The notes beneath the pieces are model-generated. The model worked only from the letters and a program-made list of their open reading frames with translations, did no database searches and was not told where the DNA came from. From Armigeres subalbatus (lineage: Eukaryota > Arthropoda > Insecta > Diptera > Culicidae): a stretch of 64,000 bases of DNA. The first letter of the stretch is position 1, and the number at the start of each line of letters is the position of its first letter. Both the position numbers and the translations under genes were made by a program. Positions 46,827 through 57,469 of the stretch are shown here, piece by piece. The stretch is taken from the NCBI RefSeq assembly GCF_024139115.2, contig NC_085141.1:67620675-67684674 (forward strand), written 5' to 3'.

Positions 46827-47419
46827 ATTGCTCTGCTAAAGCTAGCATCAGAAGTTGAATATGATAGATACGTCATACCGGCATGTCTATACAAGGAAAA
46901 TGATCTTCCAGGACAGCTCGGAACAGTTATTGGGTATGGATTAACCGAGCAAAACGTTCTGGCTATGGTATTGAAGAAAGCGACGATACCAGTGATTGAC
47001 TATGTAAAATGTTTAGAAAGTGATCCAAATTTTTATGCTCATTACTTAACACATGGTGTGTTATGTGCTGGATATACGAATGGCACTGCTGCATGCAATG
47101 GAGATAGTGGTGGTGGATTATTTTTTCAAAAGCGTGGTGTATGGTACTTGGGTGGAATTGTTTCCATTGCCAGATCGCGAGATGATAATTCAATATTTTG
47201 TCAAACTAAAGGATACTCAATATTCACGAAAATCACAAATTATTTACCATGGATTCGCAGTACTGTACGGAAGACAATATTTAAAGGCTACGTAACACCG
47301 TCTGCTATTAATTCAGGTGAGTCCCCCGCAATAGAGCCTGTGTTAAGCCCATGTAAGCACTCTAATAAAGCAGATATAAAAAAAATTATACTCGTGCAAC
47401 AAAAATTGTACTGAAAAGA

Positions 47420-49050
47420 CTTTGTCGTATGTTCCCGATATTGTTGTCTTTTTTTAGTAGGTGAACTGTTCCATTTTCCATCTCACTGAACATATATTCA
47501 TCTCATCGCGAAACAAAGAAAGCTTGATACGCAATGAAAATACTTGATCGCATTCAATCAGATGAGCGAAATCAGACTCACTAGACGATAATTGAGCAGC
47601 GTTTGAACTTGGTTGAATTTCTGTGCTGTTCCGATCAGCAGAGAGTGAATCGTCTTCGGGCTTAATCCGCTATTCAATCGAGAATAGAAAGAAATTAACA
47701 TGCTTCAGTCGAAACCACCCAAGTTCATGACATTGAAAGCACGTGTGTTGATTCCCACCCGAGTGTGTATCAAGTGGGGAGAAAAATTAATCTAACACTA
47801 TTAAGACCGATAATTTTCTTAAAAACTGTAAAAAGCAGAAAATTATATTGAAAACTATCTACCAATATTAAAAACGACCGTTGTTTAAAAAAAAGACCTA
47901 ATGTAATCGTGAAACTCGTTTAAAAATGCTGTCCATGGTATATCTAGGAGGTCTAGGATGTATGATACTACACGCAATGAGTAGATAAGCAATACGTAAC
48001 AGAAAAGGGAGGTGTGCTTGAATCGTCTTTCGTTATCTATTGAGAGCGATTTCTGCAAACCCTGATCAACCCCCCCGGGGGTCATACGATACACAATACA
48101 CATACAATGAGGAGTCGATCAAATACTACGTTGCTCTAAAGGGGGAAAGCTATGGAAGTGATAGCGGAACGGTATCGGCAAGAGGTTTTTCTAAAAGAAA
48201 AAAATCTGGTGTCTTTCTGCTGTTTCAAAACACTGCGCACTTTGAACGATATTTTTACGGAAGAATTTATTTCTAAAATTAATATATGGATTAAATAATG
48301 GCAGAGTTAAAAGCTATAAAAATCATTCAACAAAATTATTCAAGTTCTTTTAGTGGAATGTCTTCACCTGTCATAAGACAAGATCAGTAATATCCCATTG
48401 AATTCCACCACATTTTGAAATCTTTACATATACGTATTTTGACCCTCAATGTAAGGCCGTCTTCAGTGTCTCGTACTTGGCAACGTCTCACTCGAAAATA
48501 CTGGACAGGGTATAAATGAAAACTTCCAAATCAGCTTGCGTCACCAAATCATGTAAGGTTTTGAAAGATCATATCGCCGTTATTTTTCAATAGGTTTTCG
48601 AGATGATAATTCCGACTAACTCGTGTAGCAATTTGAAGTATAAATTGTAACCATTTTCAAATGATAAACTATTGAAAGATAATAAAACTATTGCAACCAA
48701 AAGCATCCTAATCAATCAATCACAATCAAGCAATATAAAACCATTGGCCCATTCTTATTCGGACACGGTAGTAACAACATCGTGGGGCAGACCGGCAGAA
48801 CTATGTCACTCTAGAAAGCTTGATGTAAATGCAAAATTCCAGTATTGAGATATCAGAAAATTTGAATATTTGAATATTGATTCTAAGAGAATTTTTGCTT
48901 TACCACTTCTGTCTTTCGCACACGTTTTTAAACAGGTTTCTTCGGCATGCGCCTGAAAAGAAAACAGAAAACACATTTGCCAACATGAACAAACCATAGC
49001 TGCTTTATGCCACAGCGTGTTTTATGTACACTTCATATTCTCTTGGCTTT
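47420..49050. other. No supported gene
   Basis: Downstream of protease copy 1. A possible acceptor (ctttttttag at 47446-47455) could start the last exon of the broken gene, but the exon it would give is not similar to that of copy 2. The rest is AT-rich without recognisable coding. Confidence 0.4.
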
Positions 49051-49057
49051 AAAAAAA

Positions 49058-49190
49058 CGGGCTTGTTGGTCATATGGCTACCACTTCTGCTTCATACGCA
49101 GGAGGTCGTGGATTCAATTCCGCCTACTTTGTATTTTTCCATATCCTATACCTACAACTTGACGAATTTTAGCAGGCAACTGTTAAAAAG
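49058..49190 (+). mobile_element. tRNA-derived SINE fragment
   Basis: The head gcttgttggtcatatggcta, the aggaggtcgtggattcaattc B-box region and the ctactttgtat that follows match the minus-strand SINE at 10541-10949. The element is truncated. Confidence 0.6.
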
Positions 49191-49612
49191 CTTTTTTTAA
49201 CTAATTTTATTTGCTAAATTACCTTAAGCCTGTTCACGTTATATTTCGAACACTCAATTGCCCAATTGATTTGTCGCTATTTCATCAATTTGTACGACAG
49301 CAAAAACATGATGAAAGAAGCACATGAAGCGAAATGATTTAGCTGTCATGTAAATGGTTCGTATCAGTGGTTTGTAATTTAAAAAAAAAATCACGTAGAA
49401 AGTAGGGTGTCCGAAATTCAACGTGGACAGGCTTTAATACATGCATTAATCTCTTAGACTAGGTGTTCCGTGTTTTCTAGGTGTTCACTATCATCCTTAT
49501 TTACTATGTTACATTTTTAGTTATTATTAATACATTTCAATTACCTCTGGCAGTTATGTAGGATTTTTCCTCTGGTTGAATTGAACCATGTAGGAATTAC
49601 AATGTTTTCAAC

Positions 49613-50706
49613 TTAAAGTAAACTTAACTTAATTATTTTGTTGGACATTTGTTGCAATGTCTCAATATTAGAAATTCTATGAAGTTCATTGGTACTATAC
49701 GACGGAGGCAACTTCAGAATCATTTTCAAAATTTTTTTTTGATTGCTCTGATGTGCCTTCTTTCTGGTATTGCAGCAACTAGTCCATATTGGCACAGCAT
49801 ACAACATGGCTGGTCTAAAAATGTGTTTGTAAATCAAAAGTTTGTTCTTAAGACAAAGTTTTGATTTTCTGTTTATAAGTGGATCTGGATATAGACACTT
49901 ACCTAATATATTTGTTACATTTAGCTTGAATGCCGTCAATGTGACTTTTAAAGGTAATTTTTGATCTATAGCAGAAGTCCTAAATATTTCGCTTCGCTAG
50001 ACGTCACAGGAAGGTGATCAGAGTCAAAGTCAGCATGAGTTACCAATTGGCCACACAGCTGACTTGAATCCGTTAAATCTAAATCAATTGTAGAAGGATT
50101 TCGACTGGAAGAAAAACAAGTTGGTCCATTGGGATATTGAATAGTATAATATGCCGCAGAATAATCTTCAAATAAAATATTACCATTAAAATTGCTTTGA
50201 GCATTATTCCATGAACGGTGTTTGGCATTGAAGTCACCAATTATGAAAAATTTGGATTTGTTGCGAGTTCGAATTTGAAGATCAGCTCTCAACAAATTCC
50301 TTTGCTGCCCATTGCACTGGAAAGGCAAGTAGGCAGCAATAAAAGATAATTGTTTAAAATATGTTTTAACAGAAACTCCCAAGGTTCCGAAAACTTTGGA
50401 TTCAAACGAAGAATATAATTTATGTTTGATACGTCTATTAATGACAATGGCGACCCCATCACAGGCGCTGTCAAGACGATAATTTCGATAAATAAAATAA
50501 TTTGGATCTCTTTTAATGCAAAGACCAGGTTTTAAATATGTTTCAGTTATAATGGCTATGTGCACATTATGAACTGATACGAAGTTGAATAGTTCATCTT
50601 CCCTACCATTTAAAATTTCCGTTCCCCTATTTAGCTGGGCAAATTCTGTTGCTGAAAAGGCAACATTTAGAACGAATAATCTATCAGCCCAAAACGTCTG
50701 GTCCAT
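49613..50706 (-). pseudogene. Jockey-like LINE ORF2, endonuclease joined to C-terminus
   Basis: On the minus strand 50706-49966 encodes an AP-endonuclease domain with AIITETYL, GDFNAKHRSW and SDHLPV. Right after SDHLPV the reading jumps to AKYLG and then, after a frame change, to the ORF2 C-terminal region (YKHIFRPAMLYAVPIW, KILKMILKLP). The whole RT catalytic core is missing. It is a dead, internally deleted copy. From 50710 to 51397 I see no gene apart from the presumed leader of the GH18 gene. Confidence 0.8.
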
Positions 50707-51397
50707 ATATTAACTGTCAAAGGTTGAGTCAAGTGCCTTGCGGTATTTTGCTAGTGCATTTAAAACCAATTCATGACACTTCAATCTGTACGTCAAACAA
50801 GACCGAAAGTGTCGTGGAAGCATTTTTCAACTATTTTTAAATTTCAAATTAAACAATATTCCTTTCTACTTCTTAAAGTGAGTGAAAAAAAAATCGAATG
50901 TCGATTCTTCATTTTAGTACCCAAGTTATCAATTGATACAGTGTGGTTTGTGAAATATTGAGCAAAGTTCGTGGAATAAAGCGATTCAATTGAAGAGTTT
51001 TTCTATTGTCATAAGACTAGTTAGCTCTTCCATCACATGGTTGTAACTTCTCAGATACTTATGGCCGTCCAGCCTTATGAAGATGAACTGAAGATCATGA
51101 GCAGAAAGGAATAACTTCTAGGACTCAACCACCACCAATAAGCATCAATAAGCACATCATTGTAAAACATAAGTGCCGTGTTATAATATCAACAGTTTTG
51201 ATACTTGTGAAAATTGGAATACAATTTTTAATGGAAAAATGTTATAAGAGATTGTAAGTGGAATAAGACGAGTTAATACTTTTCCATTTATTTCCACAAT
51301 TCGACTGTTACTCTACAGACAGATACACATCTAGACATCAACAGTAAGACCGCATTCAGCGTCTTGTCCTAGCTCGAAGGATTTTGTCATCAAGTTC

Positions 51398-54300
51398 ATG
51401 CACAAACCGCGCCTTTTCTTGATTTTTCCATTTTTTTTTCTTCTAGGAGATGTCGTCGTCCAAGACCGTGTGGTAACTTGCTACATATCGACGTGGGCCG
51501 TCTACCGGAACGGATCTGGATACTTCAGTATGAATCATTTTGACCCCAAACTATGCACACATGTCATATACGCTTATGCCGGATTAGATGCGGAAAACAA
51601 CGCAATTAAATCACTAGGTAAGTTAACATTTTATGTAGGGTAACGGTACCAATAGTGGAGGTATTAGTAGATCGACAAAAGTAAATATTTTTTTAAAATT
51701 GATAATTATGGAAAATTTACAGCTTTAATATCTTAATCAATAGATAAACTAATAAATTTGCAAACAAAAATGAGATAGATGTCATTTAACATCAACATTT
51801 ACCAAATATTGCTTGCACCACTATGGGTACACTGTTCCTTTAGCGGCGGTAAAAATTAATTTTGGTTCCCATAGTGGTGCTATTCATTGGTTTCTTATGA
51901 GACTCGCCACTATTGGTACAGTTGCACCACTATAGGTGCAAGGGAGTCAATTTTGTTAAGGAAAATCATTGTTTTCAATAGTTTTTCAAGCAAAATCTTA
52001 AGATAAGTTGCATTTAACAGGATATTTAAAGCACGACGCATTAAATGAAACCATCGTAAAGTGTATAAATATGATGAATCTCATTAAAACCCCACTACCT
52101 CCACTATTGGTGCTACCTCAACTAAGGGTACGGTTACCCTATATGAAGTATTGCACGTTAAATCAAACTTTGAATCATTTTTACAGACCGATGGAAAGAC
52201 TTAAAGGACAACAACGGATTGGGTGGATTCGAAAAACTAGTCGGTATGCGCAATTCCAACCCGAATCTGAAAGTGATGATTTCTATAGGCGGTTGGAGTG
52301 AGGGTTCCGTGGAATATTCTAAATTGGCCGCCAATTCACAAAGGCGACAACTTTTTGCTGAAAATGCGCTTAGATTTTTAAAGTACGTATGTTTAATGTC
52401 ACTTAAGGAAATTCATAAGCAAATTCATAAGCATGATATCTACCCTCCCAAAAACAAATATTTTGTTTTACAATTTTAGTTTTTGCCTATCTCGTACAAC
52501 AAAGCTGTACCGAAAGGCTATATTATTGCTCCATAAAAGAACTTTTGATAGAAGGGCCGGAGACTCATAGTGTTATATACCGATCGACTCAGCTCGACGA
52601 ACTGAGGTGATGTCTGTACATATGTGTGTATGTATGTGTGTGTATGTTTGTGTGTGTGTATGTGTGTATGTGTACATATTTTATAGACATACTTTTTGGA
52701 TCTTAGCATTATCCGATTTACTCGCAACAAGTTGCATGTGGTCCCATTGTTTGCTACTGACAATTGGCTCGATCGGATATTGCATTTTCGAATTATTGGA
52801 AAAAAAAATCGAAACCAAAAAAAAATCCAAAAAAGGTGGCAATGTATTATAATCAATGCAAAAACATGCAAAATGAGAAAAATGTGATCTATTCCCCTAA
52901 AGAGCTTTTTTGACCTTTCTAATGTGATTTTTTCAATATACTTTATAATGCAAGAGAAAGGCATCATCACTGCTAGGGGGATAAATCTGGGTTTTCTTTA
53001 ATATCTCATGGATATTATTGTAATAAAAAATAAAATGCCGCAGAATAAAACGTTATCAAATTCTGATCTGTTTTTCACTACTGAAAGTTGACCAGACTGG
53101 TTGTTTTCTTTATTGAAAAAATGCTTGTGAAAATAATGAGCTCAGTATTAGTTTTATTTTCGTGGAGAAGTGATGATGTATTAGAATGAAAGCAATGAAA
53201 TCAAATGAGAATGAATAATTCATCTACTAAAGGTGTCTACCTTTGAAAGGTAGACACCTTTAGTAGTTGGTGAAAGCATTTTAATACATCATCACTTCTC
53301 CACGAAAATAAAACTAATACTGAGCTCATTATTTTCACAAGCATTTTTTCAATAAAGACCAATCCTACATGCTTTTCGCTTTTTGTAATCAATGAGAAAA
53401 GGGGTCTCAAGTAGCCTAGAGACCAAAGGCGTAGGATTGCCAATCCGGAGATGGTGAGTTCGATTCTCTGTCTGGTCTAGGATGTTTTCGGTTTGGAAAC
53501 TTTCTCGACACCCTGAGCATAGTATATCCATTGTACTCGCCACACAAGAAACATACTCATGCAATGCTGGGCATAGAAAAGCTTTCAATTAATAACTGAG
53601 GAAATGCTAATAAGTTGAATAGCCGGCCAAGATCCAGTTGGAATGTAGAGCCATTGAAGAAGAAGAAGAAGAAGAAGAGAAAACTACTAATATAGGGGGT
53701 TAATCAGAGTTTGTTTCAAAAACCGACTATAATATGTGTCAATATTTTCAGATGGTACGGCTTCGATGGACTAGATATAAACTGGGAGTACCCAACGCAA
53801 CGTGGTGGTAAACCTTACGATCGAGAGAATTTCGTTCTGCTCATCAGAGAACTAAGCCAAAAGTTCTCAAAAAATAATTTTCTATTGACCTCGACTATTG
53901 AACCTAAACATTATACGATAGATGCCTACGATATAAAAAATCTGGTCAAGTACTTGGACATGCTGCACATCAAATCATATGATTATGCAGGAAGCTGGAG
54001 CAGAAAAGTTGGATTCAATGCGCCACTCAAAGGAAACGATGCTAACAATATCGAGTTTTCGATCGATCATTTGATTGCTTTAGGAGCCCCAAGAAACAAG
54101 ATTGTTCTTGGTATACCTTTCTATGGACGAACATTTATAACCGGAACAGTACCCGCAAAGATAGGCGATCCATCGGAAGAAATAGGCTTCGCAGGTCCTC
54201 ATACAAACCTAAAAGGTTACATAGGGTACAACGAAATATGCGCAGAATTCAAGGCAAAACCATACCTTTGGCAGACATCTTGGAATGCGAATGCGGCAGA

Positions 54301-54586
54301 GGTGATCGCCCAAATGCAGAACGGAAGACGTAGTCAAGTGATTGTCTACGATAGCACTCGGTCGATTGCCTTAAAAGTGCGCTATGCCGTACGGAAAAAT
54401 CTCCGTGGTGTAATGGCTTTATCCATTGACACGGATGACTTCAATGGCATCTGTAATGCGGAAAAAGACACATTCGTGGACTTCCGTCATCAAGTGAATA
54501 TTCCTTTGCCTATTCAGGGTAAATATAAGCTACTGCGGACAATCAATGATGCGATTGCAGTAGCAGATAGAGAATTCAATCAATAA
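51398..54586 (+). CDS. GH18 chitinase-like protein, three exons
   Basis: The exons are 51398-51617, 52187-52382 and 53752-54586. They total 1251 nt, or 416 residues plus stop, within the usual GH18 range. Donors are GTAAGT and GTACGT; acceptors are TTTACAG and TTTTCAG; phases 1 and 2 match. There is a signal peptide at about 1-20. The conserved blocks are CYISTWAVYR, VMISIGGWSEGS, FDGLDINWEYP, MLHIKSYDY, and a C-terminal GVMALSIDTDDF. There is no chitin-binding domain or Ser/Thr linker. The GH18 motif DxxDxDxE reads DGLDINWE: the catalytic Glu is kept but the third Asp is Asn. Activity may be reduced, so it may act as a lectin or a weak hydrolase. Intron 1 is mostly a MITE; intron 2 holds a repeat copy, a long hairpin and a SINE. 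Confidence 0.88.
51638..52139. mobile_element. MITE with GGGTAAC termini in GH18 intron 1
   Basis: The left end GGGTAACGGTACC and the right end (complement of GGGTAACCGTACC) are flanked by TA (51636-51637, 52140-52141). Internal words such as ccactattggtac and ccactataggtgc recur. It makes up about 502 of the intron's 569 bases. Confidence 0.75.
52484..53001 (+). repeat. Dispersed repeat family A, most complete copy
   Basis: It begins gcctatctcgtacaacaaag, contains a long (TATGTG)n run (52617-52675) and ends gctagggggataaatctggg. The left and right ends are partly inverted copies of each other (gcctatctcg versus gagaaaggc). It lies in GH18 intron 2. Confidence 0.7.
53108..53357. repeat. Perfect 76-bp inverted repeat with nested 20-bp hairpin
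   Basis: The arm 53108-53183 is the exact complement of 53282-53357. The spacer holds a second perfect stem: CTACTAAAGGTGTCTACCTT at 53224-53243, loop TGA, complement at 53247-53266. It lies in intron 2 of the GH18 gene. Confidence 0.92.
53401..53676 (+). mobile_element. tRNA-derived SINE, Feilai-related
   Basis: Flanked by a 7-bp duplication GAGAAAA at 53394-53400 and 53677-53683. It has a tRNA-like head with a B-box gagttcgattc, the gatgttttcggtttggaaac body and a (GAA)n tail. It resembles Feilai in plan and partly in sequence, and is closest to the copy at 56484-56697. It inserted in GH18 intron 2, 68 bases before exon 3. Confidence 0.8.
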
Positions 54587-54721
54587 TTATAATTAACAAA
54601 AATGAAATGCAATACAAAATAATCGTTCTTGTAGTATAATTGTTTTTCTTGTTGATGATACTGCCATATGTTATAGTAAGACACGAGCCCAGTCTGACGA
54701 AAGGATTGATCCTGTTGATCT

Positions 54722-54975
54722 TGTGGGATACTGGAAATACGATAGCTTGCTTTAGTGTGTAAGTACAGTTAGAGTCTTGCTCCGGCCCTTTGTATACTGA
54801 CAGATGAGTGAACACAAGTTCATTCCAAGCAGGAACGATCGGAGTCAAGTTATGCTCATCAAAGTAAGCGTGGTCCTCTTTCACCTCTACGCCACCGTAT
54901 CGACAGGACGCACATATCGGAGCTATCATCAGGTGCTGGGCAGTTTCCTTTCGCAGCAAATATTCAGACTGCACA
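54722..54975 (-). other. 254-bp duplicated ORF block, copy 1
   Basis: Identical to 57216-57469. On the minus strand it is open over about 84 residues, beginning (after a TGTGCAG acceptor-like edge) SEYLLRKETAQ and including CASCRYGGVEV and a CTYTLKQAIVF end. I do not recognise the domain. The lack of a convenient ATG and the acceptor-like left edge suggest an internal exon or a captured exon. It lies just past the GH18 gene, antisense to it. Confidence 0.5.
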
Positions 54976-55454
54976 AATGGCGATCCTGCCAGGTTAGCTG
55001 CCTAAGGTGCAGCTGAAAATCGAATTAGGTAAGCCAAAACTGCTCAACACGGTCGATATCGTAGTGAAATGACGCGCAAAACATAAACATGGTTGCAAAT
55101 TTGAGTCCGATGCGAAATAGCCTTCACCACTTTGGATATAAAGTGAATGGTGCTCGGAGGTTCGGAGGTTTTTCCTAGAATTTCAGTGACTGCTACGTTT
55201 ACCTTTTTCTGTGTGTATCAGTGATGAATTAAACATTATAGTTGTACATTTTTGTGAATATTGCCCGAATTGCGAAAGTATATTTTTAAATTCAAACTAA
55301 CATTGTTTCTTTTTTTATGTTGAGTGTTAATTTACACATAAATTACCATTTACCGTTCTTACTTTTTTTATTGAACATGTCAAAAAAGCTAGCCCGAAGT
55401 GCATGTGTGCAAAAAAAAAGATACTTGAGCGACGTTTCTTGGCAAAAGTGAAGA

Positions 55455-55860
55455 ACCGAATCAGATGGGACATCTGAGTGGTACAGAAAGATCAACGAGG
55501 CGGGACGCTTGTTCATAGTAATGCTCCAGATGGGACGTCTGGAAGGAATATGGTTCTGAATAACGAGACGGGACGCTCGATGGTAATGCCTCAGATGGGA
55601 CATCTGAGAGGAGTTTAATACGAGGTGCTGGTTGATATTCAGGATTCAGATGGGACATCTGGAAGGAAAATGGCATGGAGTCACGAGACGAAACGCTCGA
55701 TGGTAATGCCTCATATGGGACATATGAGGGAAATAAAAGATCAAATCACGAAACGAGATGCTCTATAATATTAAGGCCTCATATGGGATGAGAATACAGC
55801 ATTGAACCACGAGCCGGGATGCTTGTTGATGGTGATGTCTTAGATGCGACAAAGTTTATC
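55455..55860. repeat. ~65-bp tandem hairpin repeat, about 6 units
   Basis: Hairpins centred on GGA recur near 55462, 55527, 55592, 55647, 55712 and 55779 (steps of 55-67). Most are forms of CTCAGATG-GGA-CATCTGAG. Between them lie gagacgggacgctcgatggtaatg-like words. Minus-strand ORFs here are repeat translations and I do not call a gene. Confidence 0.8.
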
Positions 55861-55897
55861 ATTGGATGTAAAGTGTGTTGGTAATGATTAAACATCT

Positions 55898-56112
55898 CCT
55901 CCTTATTGGCATTACATTCCCCACTGGGACTTTGCCGCCTCGCTGCTTAGTGCTCATTCAGCACTTCCACAGTTATTAATCGCAAGGTTCCTAAGCCAAA
56001 TTGCCATTTTTGCATTCGTATATCATAAGGCTAACACGATGATACTTTTATGCCCAGGGAAGTAGAGACAATTTCCAAACCGGCACCGGGAATCGAACCC
56101 AGCCACTCTCAA
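55898..56112 (-). mobile_element. Feilai SINE, truncated
   Basis: It matches the Feilai at 5041-5337 over the body (ttattggcattacat, acttccacagttattaa, gcattcgtatatcat, gatacttttatgcccaggga) and the B-box region (gggaatcgaaccc). It lacks the tRNA-like head. Confidence 0.8.
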
Positions 56113-56483
56113 CAATGATAAAACGTCTTGAACCTGTTAACATCGATTTACTAGATGGGATTCTCAGAGATTCGTCAGGCAGGATATCAAGATAGAAATA
56201 AATTTGATAGAAAGTAATATTCGCTTGAAATAACAATTTGTGAGAAATAGGTATGTAATTGCAAAGCAAAATAGCAGGCAAATGAAAAGTTTAGCAATGA
56301 TTTGGAATGCATAATCATTAACAGTATCATTAGCATCTGAAAGGAACAGAAATATGTCTTTGCTACAGATTATAGTGGAGATATGCTTCTAGGATTTGAA
56401 GAAATCTACATGACGGGAAAGCTAACAGCAATAAAAACCGATGCGCATGATTTCCTTTCTTTTTGACTTGCTTAAGCTGACTA

Positions 56484-56697
56484 ACCATCTGTAGACTTTG
56501 AGGGATTGTTATGTGGGCACTATCAATGCATGAGTCTTGTGTGGCAAGTACATTGGACACACTATATGCTCAGGGAGAATATTTGCCACCCGAAAACATT
56601 CCATAGCGAACGAAGAATCGAACTCAACATCTTTCGAATGGACGATACAATGCCTTTGCTCGCAAGACTAACAGGACTCAGCCGGTGTTGAACTTAG
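56484..56697 (-). mobile_element. tRNA-derived SINE, same family as 53401-53676
   Basis: On the minus strand the tRNA-like head (ggctgagtcctgttagtctt) is followed by a B-box gagttcgattc and a body shared with 53401-53676 (gaatgttttcggg, ccctgagcata, gtacttgccacacaaga). The triplet tail is missing. Confidence 0.65.
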
Positions 56698-57215
56698 TCT
56701 GTAGATTAAAAAAACACCTTAACAAAGAAAAAAAAAACGACTCAGGAGATCCTAGCATTGCCATGTTGTAGTATCTAAAAGAGAGGAGTCTGAATAACAA
56801 AACCGTTATTGTGCACAACGATGGAACACGCAACAATATGTGTGCAATGAGCGTTGGTTCATATATTGGAACGTTGAAGAATACGTAATAGTGTTAAAGC
56901 AAAGCTATTAGTAAATGCATAAACCTGTGTTTATTATGTTTTTCCAGTTATAGTAACTACAGAAATTACACAGTTTGTGTGCCTCTTGGGGATTGCAATT
57001 TAAACCCTTAGTTACGCATGAATAAATGAATTCACTCGAAAATGTAAAAGTAAATTTCCCGTTTATTTTGTCTATGTGTTGGCGCTACTTTGCTATTAGG
57101 AATTGGAAATAAGTGTATATGAGGTTATCCGTTGTTTCAACATGACTGTTCTTAGGATAGGATAGGATAGGAAAAACTTACGGTTTCTTTTCTATTTTTT
57201 TCGGAAGAAGGCGGA

Positions 57216-57469
57216 TGTGGGATACTGGAAATACGATAGCTTGCTTTAGTGTGTAAGTACAGTTAGAGTCTTGCTCCGGCCCTTTGTATACTGACAGATG
57301 AGTGAACACAAGTTCATTCCAAGCAGGAACGATCGGAGTCAAGTTATGCTCATCAAAGTAAGCGTGGTCCTCTTTCACCTCTACGCCACCGTATCGACAG
57401 GACGCACATATCGGAGCTATCATCAGGTGCTGGGCAGTTTCCTTTCGCAGCAAATATTCAGACTGCACA
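57216..57469 (-). other. 254-bp duplicated ORF block, copy 2
   Basis: Base-for-base the same as 54722-54975 in the same orientation; the similarity stops abruptly on both sides. The open frame continues a few residues past both edges without shared sequence. Function unknown. From 57480 to 58223 I see no gene; 57690-57840 is GC-richer and 57940-58000 has a ctagggggct/agcccccta inverted motif, both probably transposon-derived. Confidence 0.5.

Larger units (their letters stand above)
34606..47316 (+). pseudogene. S1A serine protease, copy 1, split by an LTR retrotransposon
   Basis: The first part (34606-35008) encodes a signal peptide, an IQCG motif, an activation-like site L-IIKG, the histidine loop TAAHC and the aspartate in HDI. 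The frame then enters the LTR and stops at 35013 after 135 residues, before the active-site serine. The second part (46831-47316) resumes in the matching frame with LLKLASE and carries the GDSGGG serine motif. The two parts together are 889 nt, exactly the length of the equivalent exon in copy 2 (58546-59434). A splice donor (CAG|GTGAGT) ends the exon at 47316. Apart from the insertion I see no other lesion, so the disruption looks recent. The gene should be inactive in this haplotype. Confidence 0.88.

Noticed and set aside
47446..47490. Last exon of the split protease
   Set aside because: An acceptor is present, but the short peptide it would encode does not resemble that of the intact copy, so I did not include it in the gene.
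53237..53443. Minus-strand ORF across the inverted repeat
   Set aside because: It overlaps the perfect hairpin and the SINE start; the coding is accidental.
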